DNA of 26,433 nt from CAZYMF01 sp964648215 (GTDB lineage Bacteria; Desulfobacterota; Binatia; HRBIN30; JACQVA1), in NCBI GenBank assembly GCA_964648215.1, contig CAZYMF010000049.1:1-26433 (forward strand). Reading direction: 5' to 3'. Positions 9,500 to 16,283 of this stretch are shown piece after piece. A program made the translations under genes and the position numbers. The notes beneath the pieces are model-generated. The model searched no databases, was not told the origin of the DNA, and saw only the letters and a program-made list of their open reading frames with translations. Each line of letters begins with the position of its first letter. Within the stretch, counting starts at the first letter, position 1.

Positions 9500-10612
9500 A
9501 TGATGGAGGATGACGCGCGCTTCATGCGTCTGGCGCTGCAGCAGGGCCGGCGCGGCCTGGGGAGGACCAGCCCCAACCCGCCGGTGGGGGCGGTGGTGGT
9601 CAAGAACGGCCGCGTCGTCGGTCGCGGCTTTCACCTCCGCGCCGGCGCCGCGCACGGGGAGGTGGTGGCCCTGCGCCGGGCGGGGGCGCTTGCCCGCGGC
9701 GCCACGCTCTACGTCACGCTCGAGCCGTGCGCCCATTTCGGCCGCACCCCGCCGTGCACCGACGCGGTGCGCGCCGCCGGAATCGCCCGCGTCGTCATCG
9801 GCTCGCGCGACCCCAACCCCGCGGTCGCCGGCGATGGTGCCGGCAAGCTGCGACGCGCCGGCATCGAGGTGGTGAGCGGCGTCGAGCGAGAAGGCTGCGA
9901 CGACCTCATCGCCGCGTTCCGCAAGCGCGTGACCACCGGCCTCCCCTGGGTCACCCTCAAGCTCGCCGCCTCCCTCGACGGGCGCATCGCCACCAGCCGC
10001 GGCGACTCGAAGTGGATCACCGGAGCCCCGGCGCGGCGGCTGGCACACCGCCTGCGCGACGAGCACGACGCCGTCCTGGTGGGCATCGACACGGTGCTGC
10101 GGGACGATCCGGCGCTGACGTGTCGTCTGCCCCGTGGCCGCGATCCGCTGCGGGTCATCCTCGATCGGCGGCTGCGCGTTCCCGAGGATGCCCGGGTGCT
10201 GACAAAGGCCGCGGCAGCAGGTACTGTACTGGCCACCGCGGTCCGCGACGGGGCCAAAACGAGGCGGCTGCGGGCGCGCGGGGCGGAGGTGGTGACGGTG
10301 CCGGCAGGGCCGGGGGGAGTCTCGCTGCGGCGGGTCCTGAGCTGGTTGGCGCGCCGCGGCCTGAGCTCGGTTCTCATCGAAGGCGGGGCGGCGGTGGCGG
10401 CGAGCGCGTTGAACGCTAAACTGGTTGACCGAATGGTCCTGTTCTACGCACCCAAGCTGATCGGTGGGGACGGCCGGGCGATGATCGACGGGCTGAACGT
10501 GCGCGCCATGGGCCAGGCCCTCGGGCTGGGGACGCTGGCGGTGCGGCACGTGGGCGGCGATCTGGTGGTGACGGCCGCGCCGCGGCTCGCTCGCGGCGTG
10601 GATCGGGGCTAA
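9500..10612 (+). CDS. ribD: Bifunctional diaminohydroxyphosphoribosylaminopyrimidine deaminase / 5-amino-6-(5-phosphoribosylamino)uracil reductase
   Basis: Performs the second and third steps of the GTP branch of riboflavin synthesis. At 370 residues it has the normal two-domain size. The N-terminal deaminase domain has zinc ligands His52, Cys77 and Cys86 (the latter two in PCAHFGRTPPC) and the catalytic Glu54. The motif reads HGE rather than the usual HAE, a conservative change. The C-terminal reductase domain shows LKLAASLDGRIAT, SKWITG, a VGIDTVLRDDPALTCR block, and the NADPH-site LIEGGAAVAAS. The frame is open further upstream through nrdR, but the start is one of the adjacent ATGs at 9500 or 9503. 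ribBA follows after 9 bp. No FMN riboswitch is visible upstream. Confidence 0.95.
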   Translation: MMEDDARFMRLALQQGRRGLGRTSPNPPVGAVVVKNGRVVGRGFHLRAGAAHGEVVALRRAGALARGATLYVTLEPCAHFGRTPPCTDAVRAAGIARVVIGSRDPNPAVAGDGAGKLRRAGIEVVSGVEREGCDDLIAAFRKRVTTGLPWVTLKLAASLDGRIATSRGDSKWITGAPARRLAHRLRDEHDAVLVGIDTVLRDDPALTCRLPRGRDPLRVILDRRLRVPEDARVLTKAAAAGTVLATAVRDGAKTRRLRARGAEVVTVPAGPGGVSLRRVLSWLARRGLSSVLIEGGAAVAASALNAKLVDRMVLFYAPKLIGGDGRAMIDGLNVRAMGQALGLGTLAVRHVGGDLVVTAAPRLARGVDRG

Positions 10613-10621
10613 GTTGTAGCG

Positions 10622-11833
10622 ATGACCTTTGCGACCATTCCAGAGGCGCTGGCGGACGTTCGGCGGGGCAAGCCGGTGATCATTGCCGAGGGCGAGGCCG
10701 GGGAGTCCGACCTCTGCGTCGCCGCCGAGCGGGTGAGCGCCGAGAGCGTCAACTTCATGGCCACGCACGGGCGCGGCCTGGTGTGCCTGAGCTTGACGGC
10801 GGAGCGGATGCGCGAGCTGGGCATTCCGTTGATGGTTCCGGATGCTCCGTCCGCCAAGCGGCGGCCCTTCGGTGCCTCGATCGAAGCCCGCGACGGCGTG
10901 ACCACCGGCATCTCGGCCGCGGATCGCGCGACGACGATCGGGGTGACGGTGCGCGACGGCGCCGGACCGCAGGACGTCGTCATGCCGGGCCACGTGTTCC
11001 CGATCCAGATCCGTAGCGGCGGGGTGCTGGTGCGGGCGGCTCTGGCCGAGGCATCGGCCGACCTGGCGCGCATGGCCGGGTTGCCGCCCGCCGCCGCCCT
11101 GTGTGCCATCCTGCGCGACGATGGCACGCTGGCCGAGGCCGAGGATCTGCAGGCCCTGGCGCAGCTCTTCGATCTCAAGATCGTGCGCATCGCCGACATC
11201 GTCGCCCATCGCCTGCGCACCGAGACGCTGGTGCATCGCGTGGCCGAGACCCGCATCGAAGCGCTGGCCGGCGGCCGCTTCCGCGTCGTCGTCTATCGCA
11301 ACGACGTCAACGCCGACGAGCACCTGGCGCTGGTCAAAGGCAAGCTGCGTTCCGGTGACAAGATCCCGGTGCGCATCCACTCGCAGTGCCTGACGGGAGA
11401 CGTGTTCGGCTCGGAGCGCTGCGACTGCGGCGATCAGCTGAAGAAGGCCATGGAGATGATCGAACGGATCGGCAAGGGGGTCATCGTCTACATGGACCAG
11501 GAAGGCCGCGGCATCGGGCTGGCGAACAAGATCCGCGCCTACGCGCTGCAGGACCAGGGCCGGGACACGGTCGAGGCGAACCTCGATCTGGGCTTCCAGG
11601 ACGACGGCCGCGACTACGGCATCGCGGCGCAGATCCTGCGCGACTTGGAGGTCCGGCACGTGCGCTTGATCACCAACAACCCGAAGAAGATCAACGGCCT
11701 CAAGACCTACGGCATCGACGTCGTCGATCGCCTGCCGATCGAGATCCCGCCGCATGCGGGCAATATCCGCTACCTGCGCACCAAGCAGCAGAAGCTCGGA
11801 CACCTGCTGACGGGTTTTCAGCCCCCGAAGTAG
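10622..11833 (+). CDS. ribBA: RibBA-type protein: GTP cyclohydrolase II with a degenerate DHBP synthase domain
   Basis: A 403-residue, two-domain protein. The C-terminal GTP cyclohydrolase II domain (about 205-400) looks intact: zinc cysteines Cys256, Cys267 and Cys269 in HSQCLTGDVFGSERCDCGDQL, then EGRGIGLANKI, the DGRDYG segment and ITNNPKKINGL. It should open GTP to the pyrimidine that RibD uses. The N-terminal half (about 1-200) keeps the DHBP-synthase fold signatures, such as HGRGLVCLSL, DGVTTGISAADR and PGHVFPI. However, the acidic DRENEGD loop is replaced by GEAGESD (24-30) and shortened, and the His of the GGHTEA motif is Leu141 (RAALAEAS). Those changes should abolish 3,4-dihydroxy-2-butanone-4-phosphate synthesis. 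I infer that only the GTP cyclohydrolase activity remains. ribH follows after 9 bp. Confidence 0.93.
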   Translation: MTFATIPEALADVRRGKPVIIAEGEAGESDLCVAAERVSAESVNFMATHGRGLVCLSLTAERMRELGIPLMVPDAPSAKRRPFGASIEARDGVTTGISAADRATTIGVTVRDGAGPQDVVMPGHVFPIQIRSGGVLVRAALAEASADLARMAGLPPAAALCAILRDDGTLAEAEDLQALAQLFDLKIVRIADIVAHRLRTETLVHRVAETRIEALAGGRFRVVVYRNDVNADEHLALVKGKLRSGDKIPVRIHSQCLTGDVFGSERCDCGDQLKKAMEMIERIGKGVIVYMDQEGRGIGLANKIRAYALQDQGRDTVEANLDLGFQDDGRDYGIAAQILRDLEVRHVRLITNNPKKINGLKTYGIDVVDRLPIEIPPHAGNIRYLRTKQQKLGHLLTGFQPPK

Positions 11834-11842
11834 AGAGGAACC

Positions 11843-12310
11843 ATGCCGAAGGTGTACGAGGGCAAGCTCGCCGGTCAGGGCCTGCGCTTTGGCGTCGCGG
11901 TGTCGCGCTTCAACAGCGTGGTCACCGATCGGCTGCTCGCAGGCGCGGTCGCGGCCCTGCGCGAGCAGGGTGTGGCCGACGAGGACATCGAGGTGCTGCA
12001 CGTGCCCGGGGCCTTCGAGCTGCCCTTCGCGGCGCAGCTGCTCGCCACCAGCGGCAAGATCGACGGCATTATCTGTCTCGGCGCCATCATCAAGGGCGAG
12101 ACCATCCACAACGAGGTGCTGGCCACCGGCGTGGTGGCCACCCTCAGTCAGATGTCGGTGCAGCACGCGCTGCCGGTGGCCTTCGGCGTTCTGACCACGG
12201 ACACCGTCGAACAGGCACTGGCTCGCGCCGGCGCCAAGGGTGGCAACAAGGGCGCGGAGGCCGCACTGTGCGCCCTCGAGCTGGCCGGCCTCAAGCGGGC
12301 GCGGGCGTGA
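11843..12310 (+). CDS. ribH: 6,7-dimethyl-8-ribityllumazine synthase
   Basis: Condenses the RibD-derived pyrimidine with 3,4-dihydroxy-2-butanone 4-phosphate to give the lumazine precursor of riboflavin. The 155-residue length is standard. Family motifs are present: VAVSRFNSVVTDRLL at the substrate pocket, VPGAFELPFAA, and LGAIIKGETIHNEV with the catalytic His89. FGVLTTDTVEQALARAG and a conserved lysine-bearing KGGNKGAEAALCALEL helix follow. The ATG at 11843 is preceded by GAGAGGAACC. nusB follows after 24 bp, the usual ribH-nusB linkage. Its product would normally go to riboflavin synthase (RibE), which is not in this cluster. Confidence 0.96.
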   Translation: MPKVYEGKLAGQGLRFGVAVSRFNSVVTDRLLAGAVAALREQGVADEDIEVLHVPGAFELPFAAQLLATSGKIDGIICLGAIIKGETIHNEVLATGVVATLSQMSVQHALPVAFGVLTTDTVEQALARAGAKGGNKGAEAALCALELAGLKRARA

Positions 12311-12334
12311 TCGCGGCGCGAGCCAGAAGACATC

Positions 12335-12790
12335 ATGGGAGCACGCCGCAAGGGGAGGGAGCTTGCCCTCCAAGCACTCTACCAACAGGAGATCACCGGC
12401 GAAGCGACGGCGCGGGCGCTGCACCTGTTCTGGGAGAACTTCGAGGGCAGCGCGCCGGTGAAGGAGTTCGCCCTGAGCCTGATCCAGGGCGTTGCCGACC
12501 GGCGCGAGCAGATCGACGCCGTCATCACCAAGGCGACGCAGAACTGGCGCCTCGGGCGTCTGTCCAAGGTCGACTTGACCGTGTTGCGGCTCGCCACCTA
12601 CGAGCTGCTGGCCACCCCGGAGGTGCCGGCGAGCGTGGTCCTGAACGAGGCCATCGAGATCGCCCGGCGCTTCGGCACCGAAGAGTCGAGCGTGTTCGTC
12701 AACGGCGTCCTCGATCAGGTCGCTACGCAGCTGGGGGTCAAGCCGGCGGGGCGGACGGCCGCCGCGAAGGAAGACGCGGCTGAAGAGTGA
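12335..12790 (+). CDS. nusB: Transcription antitermination factor NusB
   Basis: A 151-residue all-helical RNA-binding protein that, with NusE/S10, binds boxA RNA and supports rRNA antitermination. The family pattern is clear: RRKGRELALQALYQQEI at the N-terminus, the central LGRLSKVDLTVLRLATYELL block, VVLNEAIEIARRFGTEESSVFVNGVLD near the C-terminus, and an acidic Ala/Glu-rich tail. It lies between ribH and leuS; its stop is 4 bp from the leuS start, so the two are most likely translationally coupled. Confidence 0.97.
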   Translation: MGARRKGRELALQALYQQEITGEATARALHLFWENFEGSAPVKEFALSLIQGVADRREQIDAVITKATQNWRLGRLSKVDLTVLRLATYELLATPEVPASVVLNEAIEIARRFGTEESSVFVNGVLDQVATQLGVKPAGRTAAAKEDAAEE

Positions 12791-12794
12791 CGCG

Positions 12795-15227
12795 GTGAGC
12801 GAGTCGGGAGCCATGGACGAAAAGTACGATCCGGCCATCGTCGAGGCCAAGTGGCAGCGGCTGTGGGAGGAGCGCGGCACCAACCAGGTGGATCTGCAGC
12901 GGGCCGCGCGCCCGTTCTACACCTTGATGATGTTTCCCTACCCCTCGGCCGAGGGGCTGCACGTCGGACACGCGTTCGCCTTTCCGGGCGTCGACATCTT
13001 CGGACGCTTCCGGCGTCTGCAGGGATACGACGTGTTCGAGCCCATCGGCTTCGATGCTTTCGGCATCCATTCGGAGAACTACGCGCTCAAGGTCGGGGTC
13101 AACCCGGCGCAGCTGATTCCCCGGGTCATCGACAACTTCCGCCGCCAGCTACGCCGGCTCGGCCTCATGGTCGACTGGCAGCACGCGGTCGACACCACCT
13201 CGCCGGAATACTACCGCTGGACGCAGTGGATCTTCCTGCAGCTCTACCACCACGGCCTGGCGGTGCGAAAAAAGGCGCCGGTCAACTGGTGCCCGGCCTG
13301 TCAGACCGTGCTCGCCAACGAGCAGGTGATCGATGGGTTTTGCGAGCGCCACGGCGACACCCAGGTGGAGCAGCGTTTCCTCGAGCAGTGGTTCTTCACC
13401 ATCAGCAGGTACGCGCAGCGGCTGCTCGACAATCTCGACCGGATCGACTGGTCGGATACCACCAAGACGGCGCAGCGCAACTGGATCGGTCGGTCGGAGG
13501 GCGCCGAGGTCGACTTCCGGCTGGCCGACGACGAGGCGCGCGCCCTGCGCGTGTTCACCACGCGGCCCGATACCCTCTTCGGCGCAACGTACATGGTGCT
13601 GGCGCCCGAGCACGCCTGGGTCGAGTCGCTGGCCACGGCGGCGCAACGAGAGGAGGTCGACGCCTATCGCGCGCGCGCGGCGAAGATGGACGTGGTCTCT
13701 CGCCGCGCCGTCAAGGAGAAGACCGGGGTGTTCACCGGTTCGTACGCCGTCAATCCGGTCACCGGGGAGCGGATTCCGATCTGGATCGCCGACTACGTTC
13801 TCGCCGAGTACGGCACCGGGGCGATCATGGCGGTGCCGGCCCACGACGAGCGCGACTTCGAGTTCGCCCAGGTCTTCGGCCTGCCGATCCGGCGGGTGAT
13901 CGCCGCGGCGGGTGAGGGCGCCGATACACCGCTGGAGGCCGCCTACGCGGGGCCGGGGCGGTTGGTGAACAGCGGGCCGTTCGACGGCCAGGACGCCGAG
14001 GCGGCCAAGCACGCGGTCACCGAGTGGCTGGCCGCGCGCGGCCACGGCAGCGCCCGGGTCGAGTTCCGCTTGCACGACTGGTGCGTCTCCCGCCAGCGCT
14101 ACTGGGGTCCGCCAATCCCGATCATCTACTGCGATGCCTGCGGTGTCGTGCCCGTTCCCGAAGCGGATCTGCCGGTGCGGTTGCCGGAGATCGAGGACTT
14201 CCGGCCCGACGCCCGCGGCGTGGCGCCGCTGGCGCGGGTCGAGTCGTTCTATCGCGTGCCGTGCCCGCAGTGCGGCGCCCGGGCGCGGCGCGAGACGGAC
14301 GTGTCCGACACCTTTCTCGACTCGGCGTGGTACTTTCTGCGCTACCCGTCGGCCGACCGTGACGACGTCGTCTTCGATCCCGGGCTCACCGAGCGCTGGT
14401 TGCCGGTCGACATGTACATCGGTGGCAACGAGCACGCGGTGCTGCATCTGCTCTACTCGCGCTTTCTCACCATGGCGCTGCACGACATCGGGCTGCTGCC
14501 GTTCGAGGAGCCGTTCGAGAAGTTTCGCGCCCATGGGCTGATCATCAAGGACGGCGCGAAGATGTCGAAGTCGCGCGGCAACGTGGTCAACCCCGACCTC
14601 TATCTCGAAAAGCACGGCGCCGACGTGTTCCGGCTCTACATGATGTTTCTCGGTCCCTATCAGGAAGGCGGCGATTTCCGCGACGAGGGCATCGCCGGGG
14701 CGCGGCGCTTCCTCGACGGCGTGTGGCGCCTGGTGCGCGAGCACGAGCCCCGGCGGCAGGTGCCCGAGCCGTTGCTGCGGGCGACGCACAAGACCATCCG
14801 CAAGGCCGGCGAGGACATCGAGAACCTGCGCTACAACACGGCCATCGCCGCACTGATGAGCCTGCTCAACGAGGTCCGCAGCCACGGCCCGGCCGACCGT
14901 TGGGTGAGCGAGGCGATGGTGGTGATGGTGGCCCCGTTCGCCCCCCACGTCGCCGAGGAGCTGTGGCAGGCGATGGGCCACTCGCAGAGCGTGTTCCAGG
15001 CGCGCTGGCCGAGCTTCGATCCGGCGCTGACGCGCGACGAGATGCTGGAGCTGGCCGTGCAGGTGAACGGCAAGGTGCGCGGGCGCATCCAGGTGCCCGC
15101 CGATGCCGGCGAGGAGGCCGTCCTGGCCGCGGCCCTGGCCGACGCCGGCGTGCAAGCCTCGCTGGCCGGCAAGGCGCCGAAGCGCAAGGTGATCGTCCCC
15201 GGCCGCCTGGTCAGCCTGGTCGTCTAG
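12795..15227 (+). CDS. leuS: Leucyl-tRNA synthetase
   Basis: Class Ia aminoacyl-tRNA synthetase of 810 residues, charging tRNA-Leu in the cytoplasm. The HIGH-type motif HVGH is at residues 56-59 and KMSKS at 589-593. The CP1 editing domain is present, with the threonine-rich FTTRPDTLFGATYMVLAPEH and the VPAHDERDFEFA segment. A zinc-like CPAC pair (NWCPACQTVL) is followed by CERH where many LeuRS have CxxC, and a second CPQC occurs before DTFLDSAWYFLRY. The start is GTG 12795, chosen for spacing behind nusB; the in-frame ATG at 12813 is the alternative and would remove only six residues. lptE begins 2 bp after the stop. Confidence 0.97.
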   Translation: MSESGAMDEKYDPAIVEAKWQRLWEERGTNQVDLQRAARPFYTLMMFPYPSAEGLHVGHAFAFPGVDIFGRFRRLQGYDVFEPIGFDAFGIHSENYALKVGVNPAQLIPRVIDNFRRQLRRLGLMVDWQHAVDTTSPEYYRWTQWIFLQLYHHGLAVRKKAPVNWCPACQTVLANEQVIDGFCERHGDTQVEQRFLEQWFFTISRYAQRLLDNLDRIDWSDTTKTAQRNWIGRSEGAEVDFRLADDEARALRVFTTRPDTLFGATYMVLAPEHAWVESLATAAQREEVDAYRARAAKMDVVSRRAVKEKTGVFTGSYAVNPVTGERIPIWIADYVLAEYGTGAIMAVPAHDERDFEFAQVFGLPIRRVIAAAGEGADTPLEAAYAGPGRLVNSGPFDGQDAEAAKHAVTEWLAARGHGSARVEFRLHDWCVSRQRYWGPPIPIIYCDACGVVPVPEADLPVRLPEIEDFRPDARGVAPLARVESFYRVPCPQCGARARRETDVSDTFLDSAWYFLRYPSADRDDVVFDPGLTERWLPVDMYIGGNEHAVLHLLYSRFLTMALHDIGLLPFEEPFEKFRAHGLIIKDGAKMSKSRGNVVNPDLYLEKHGADVFRLYMMFLGPYQEGGDFRDEGIAGARRFLDGVWRLVREHEPRRQVPEPLLRATHKTIRKAGEDIENLRYNTAIAALMSLLNEVRSHGPADRWVSEAMVVMVAPFAPHVAEELWQAMGHSQSVFQARWPSFDPALTRDEMLELAVQVNGKVRGRIQVPADAGEEAVLAAALADAGVQASLAGKAPKRKVIVPGRLVSLVV

Positions 15228-15229
15228 CC

Positions 15230-15808
15230 ATGCGCCGCGCTCTCGCCCTCTGCGTGTTGCTCCTGGCCGGCTGCGGTTATCACCTGCCGGGAGCGGTCAC
15301 GGGTCTGCCCGACGACGTGCGCACGATCGGCGTGGGCAAGATCGAAAATCGCTCGCGCGAGTTCGGGTTGGAGAAGAGCTTCGGCTTTGCCTTCGAGCGT
15401 GAGGCGCTGCGCCGGGGGCTGCTGCGGGTCACCAATCACCCGGGTCAGGGCGACGCGGTGTTGAGCGGCACCATCCTCAGCTTCGAAACCTACCCGGTGT
15501 CGTTCGACGCCAACGACGAGGCGCTGCAGTACGAAGCGACGCTGGTGATGGATCTCCAGCTGCGACGCCAGCGGGACGGGCACGTGCTGTGGGAGGTGCG
15601 CGGGCTGCGGGAGGTGGAAGAGTACAGCGCGTCGGCGCGCGTGGTGGTCACCAGCTCGAGCCAGTTCCAGCGCGGCCAACTCGATGCGGCCGATCTCGGC
15701 AAGCTGAGCGACGTTCAGTTGGCCGAGACGGAGAAACGCCTGGCCGTCGACCGCCTGCTGACGCAGGCCGTTCGCGACGCGTACCAGCAGATTGTCGAGG
15801 GGTTTTGA
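15230..15808 (+). CDS. lptE: LPS-assembly lipoprotein LptE
   Basis: A 192-residue predicted outer-membrane lipoprotein. A short basic N-terminus and hydrophobic core lead to the lipobox LAGC with Cys15, followed by GYHLPG, the classic LptE start. Other supports are the IGVGKIENRSREFGLE segment and the long C-terminal helix ending DAYQQIVEGF. LptE plugs and assists the LptD barrel that inserts lipopolysaccharide in the outer leaflet, so the organism is probably a diderm with LPS. The start ATG 15230 follows the leuS stop almost directly; the frame is open upstream but only as a leuS shadow. The usual next gene, holA, is not present; instead rpsT converges 14 bp downstream. Confidence 0.9.
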   Translation: MRRALALCVLLLAGCGYHLPGAVTGLPDDVRTIGVGKIENRSREFGLEKSFGFAFEREALRRGLLRVTNHPGQGDAVLSGTILSFETYPVSFDANDEALQYEATLVMDLQLRRQRDGHVLWEVRGLREVEEYSASARVVVTSSSQFQRGQLDAADLGKLSDVQLAETEKRLAVDRLLTQAVRDAYQQIVEGF

Positions 15809-15821
15809 TCGCCGCCGGCGA
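15809..15821. terminator. Short GC hairpin between convergent lptE and rpsT
   Basis: TCGCC-GCC-GGCGA fills nearly all of the 14 bp between the two convergent stop codons: a 5-bp perfect stem with a 3-nt loop. It lacks a U-run on either side, so it is at best a weak or Rho-assisted shared terminator. Confidence 0.3.
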
Positions 15822-15822
15822 G

Positions 15823-16095
15823 TCAGCTGGCCCGCAGGGCGGCGACCTGCTTGCTCAGCCGGGAGATGCGGCGTGAGGCGCTGTTGCGGTGCAGCACGCC
15901 CTTGGAAACCGCCTTGGTGAGCGCCTTGACGACTTCGCGTAGCTGCTTCTCGGCGGCCGCGGCGTCGTTGCTGCCGATCGTCTCGCGGGTTTCGCGGATG
16001 ATGTGGCGGACCCGCGTCCGGATGGCGGTGTTACGCTCCTGTCGCTTGACGTTCTGGCGGTGGCGCTTGATGGCGGACTTGTGACGTGTAGCCAA
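15823..16095 (-). CDS. rpsT: Small ribosomal subunit protein bS20
   Basis: A 90-residue, very basic protein that binds 16S rRNA early in 30S assembly. MATRHKSAIKRHRQNVKRQERN at the start and KGVLHRNSASRRISRLSKQVAAL at the end are canonical bS20. The start codon is TTG (plus-strand CAA at 16093-16095), with a strong AGGAGGAG 7 nt upstream; no ATG or GTG fits the conserved N-terminus. Escherichia coli rpsT also starts with UUG, where the weak start is linked to S20 autoregulation, so this feature may be functional. The gene is transcribed alone, convergent to lptE and divergent from murJ. Confidence 0.97.
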   Translation of the reverse strand: MATRHKSAIKRHRQNVKRQERNTAIRTRVRHIIRETRETIGSNDAAAAEKQLREVVKALTKAVSKGVLHRNSASRRISRLSKQVAALRAS

Positions 16096-16125
16096 GTGTT
16101 TTCTCCTCCTTCGGCAGTGCGGAGT

Positions 16126-16154
16126 CGTCTACCATAGGCCCCGATCACGGGCAA
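16126..16154 (-). promoter_or_regulatory. Candidate rpsT promoter
   Basis: On the - strand: TTGCCC (16154-16149), 17 bp, TAGACG (16131-16126), which would give a leader of about 24 nt before the TTG start. An overlapping alternative -10, TATGGT (16136-16131), lacks a good -35. A GC hairpin (CCCCGG-N4-CCGGGG, 16160-16175) lies just upstream. The 188-bp rpsT-murJ gap otherwise shows nothing I can name, and no convincing murJ promoter. Confidence 0.3.
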
Positions 16155-16283
16155 GCCGGCCCCGGGAAGCCGGGGGACGGGCTCCGGCGGGCTGGCTCCG
16201 AATCCCCGTAGAGGTTAGAGCAGCACGATCCGATCGATGACGACCCGGTTCCCATACGAGCGCCGCCGGGCGCTATTGGCCGC

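Noticed and set aside
9425..12883. 1152-codon - strand frame opposite ribD-nusB
   Set aside because: Same shadow-frame composition and no recognisable motifs; all sense-strand genes have intact family signatures.
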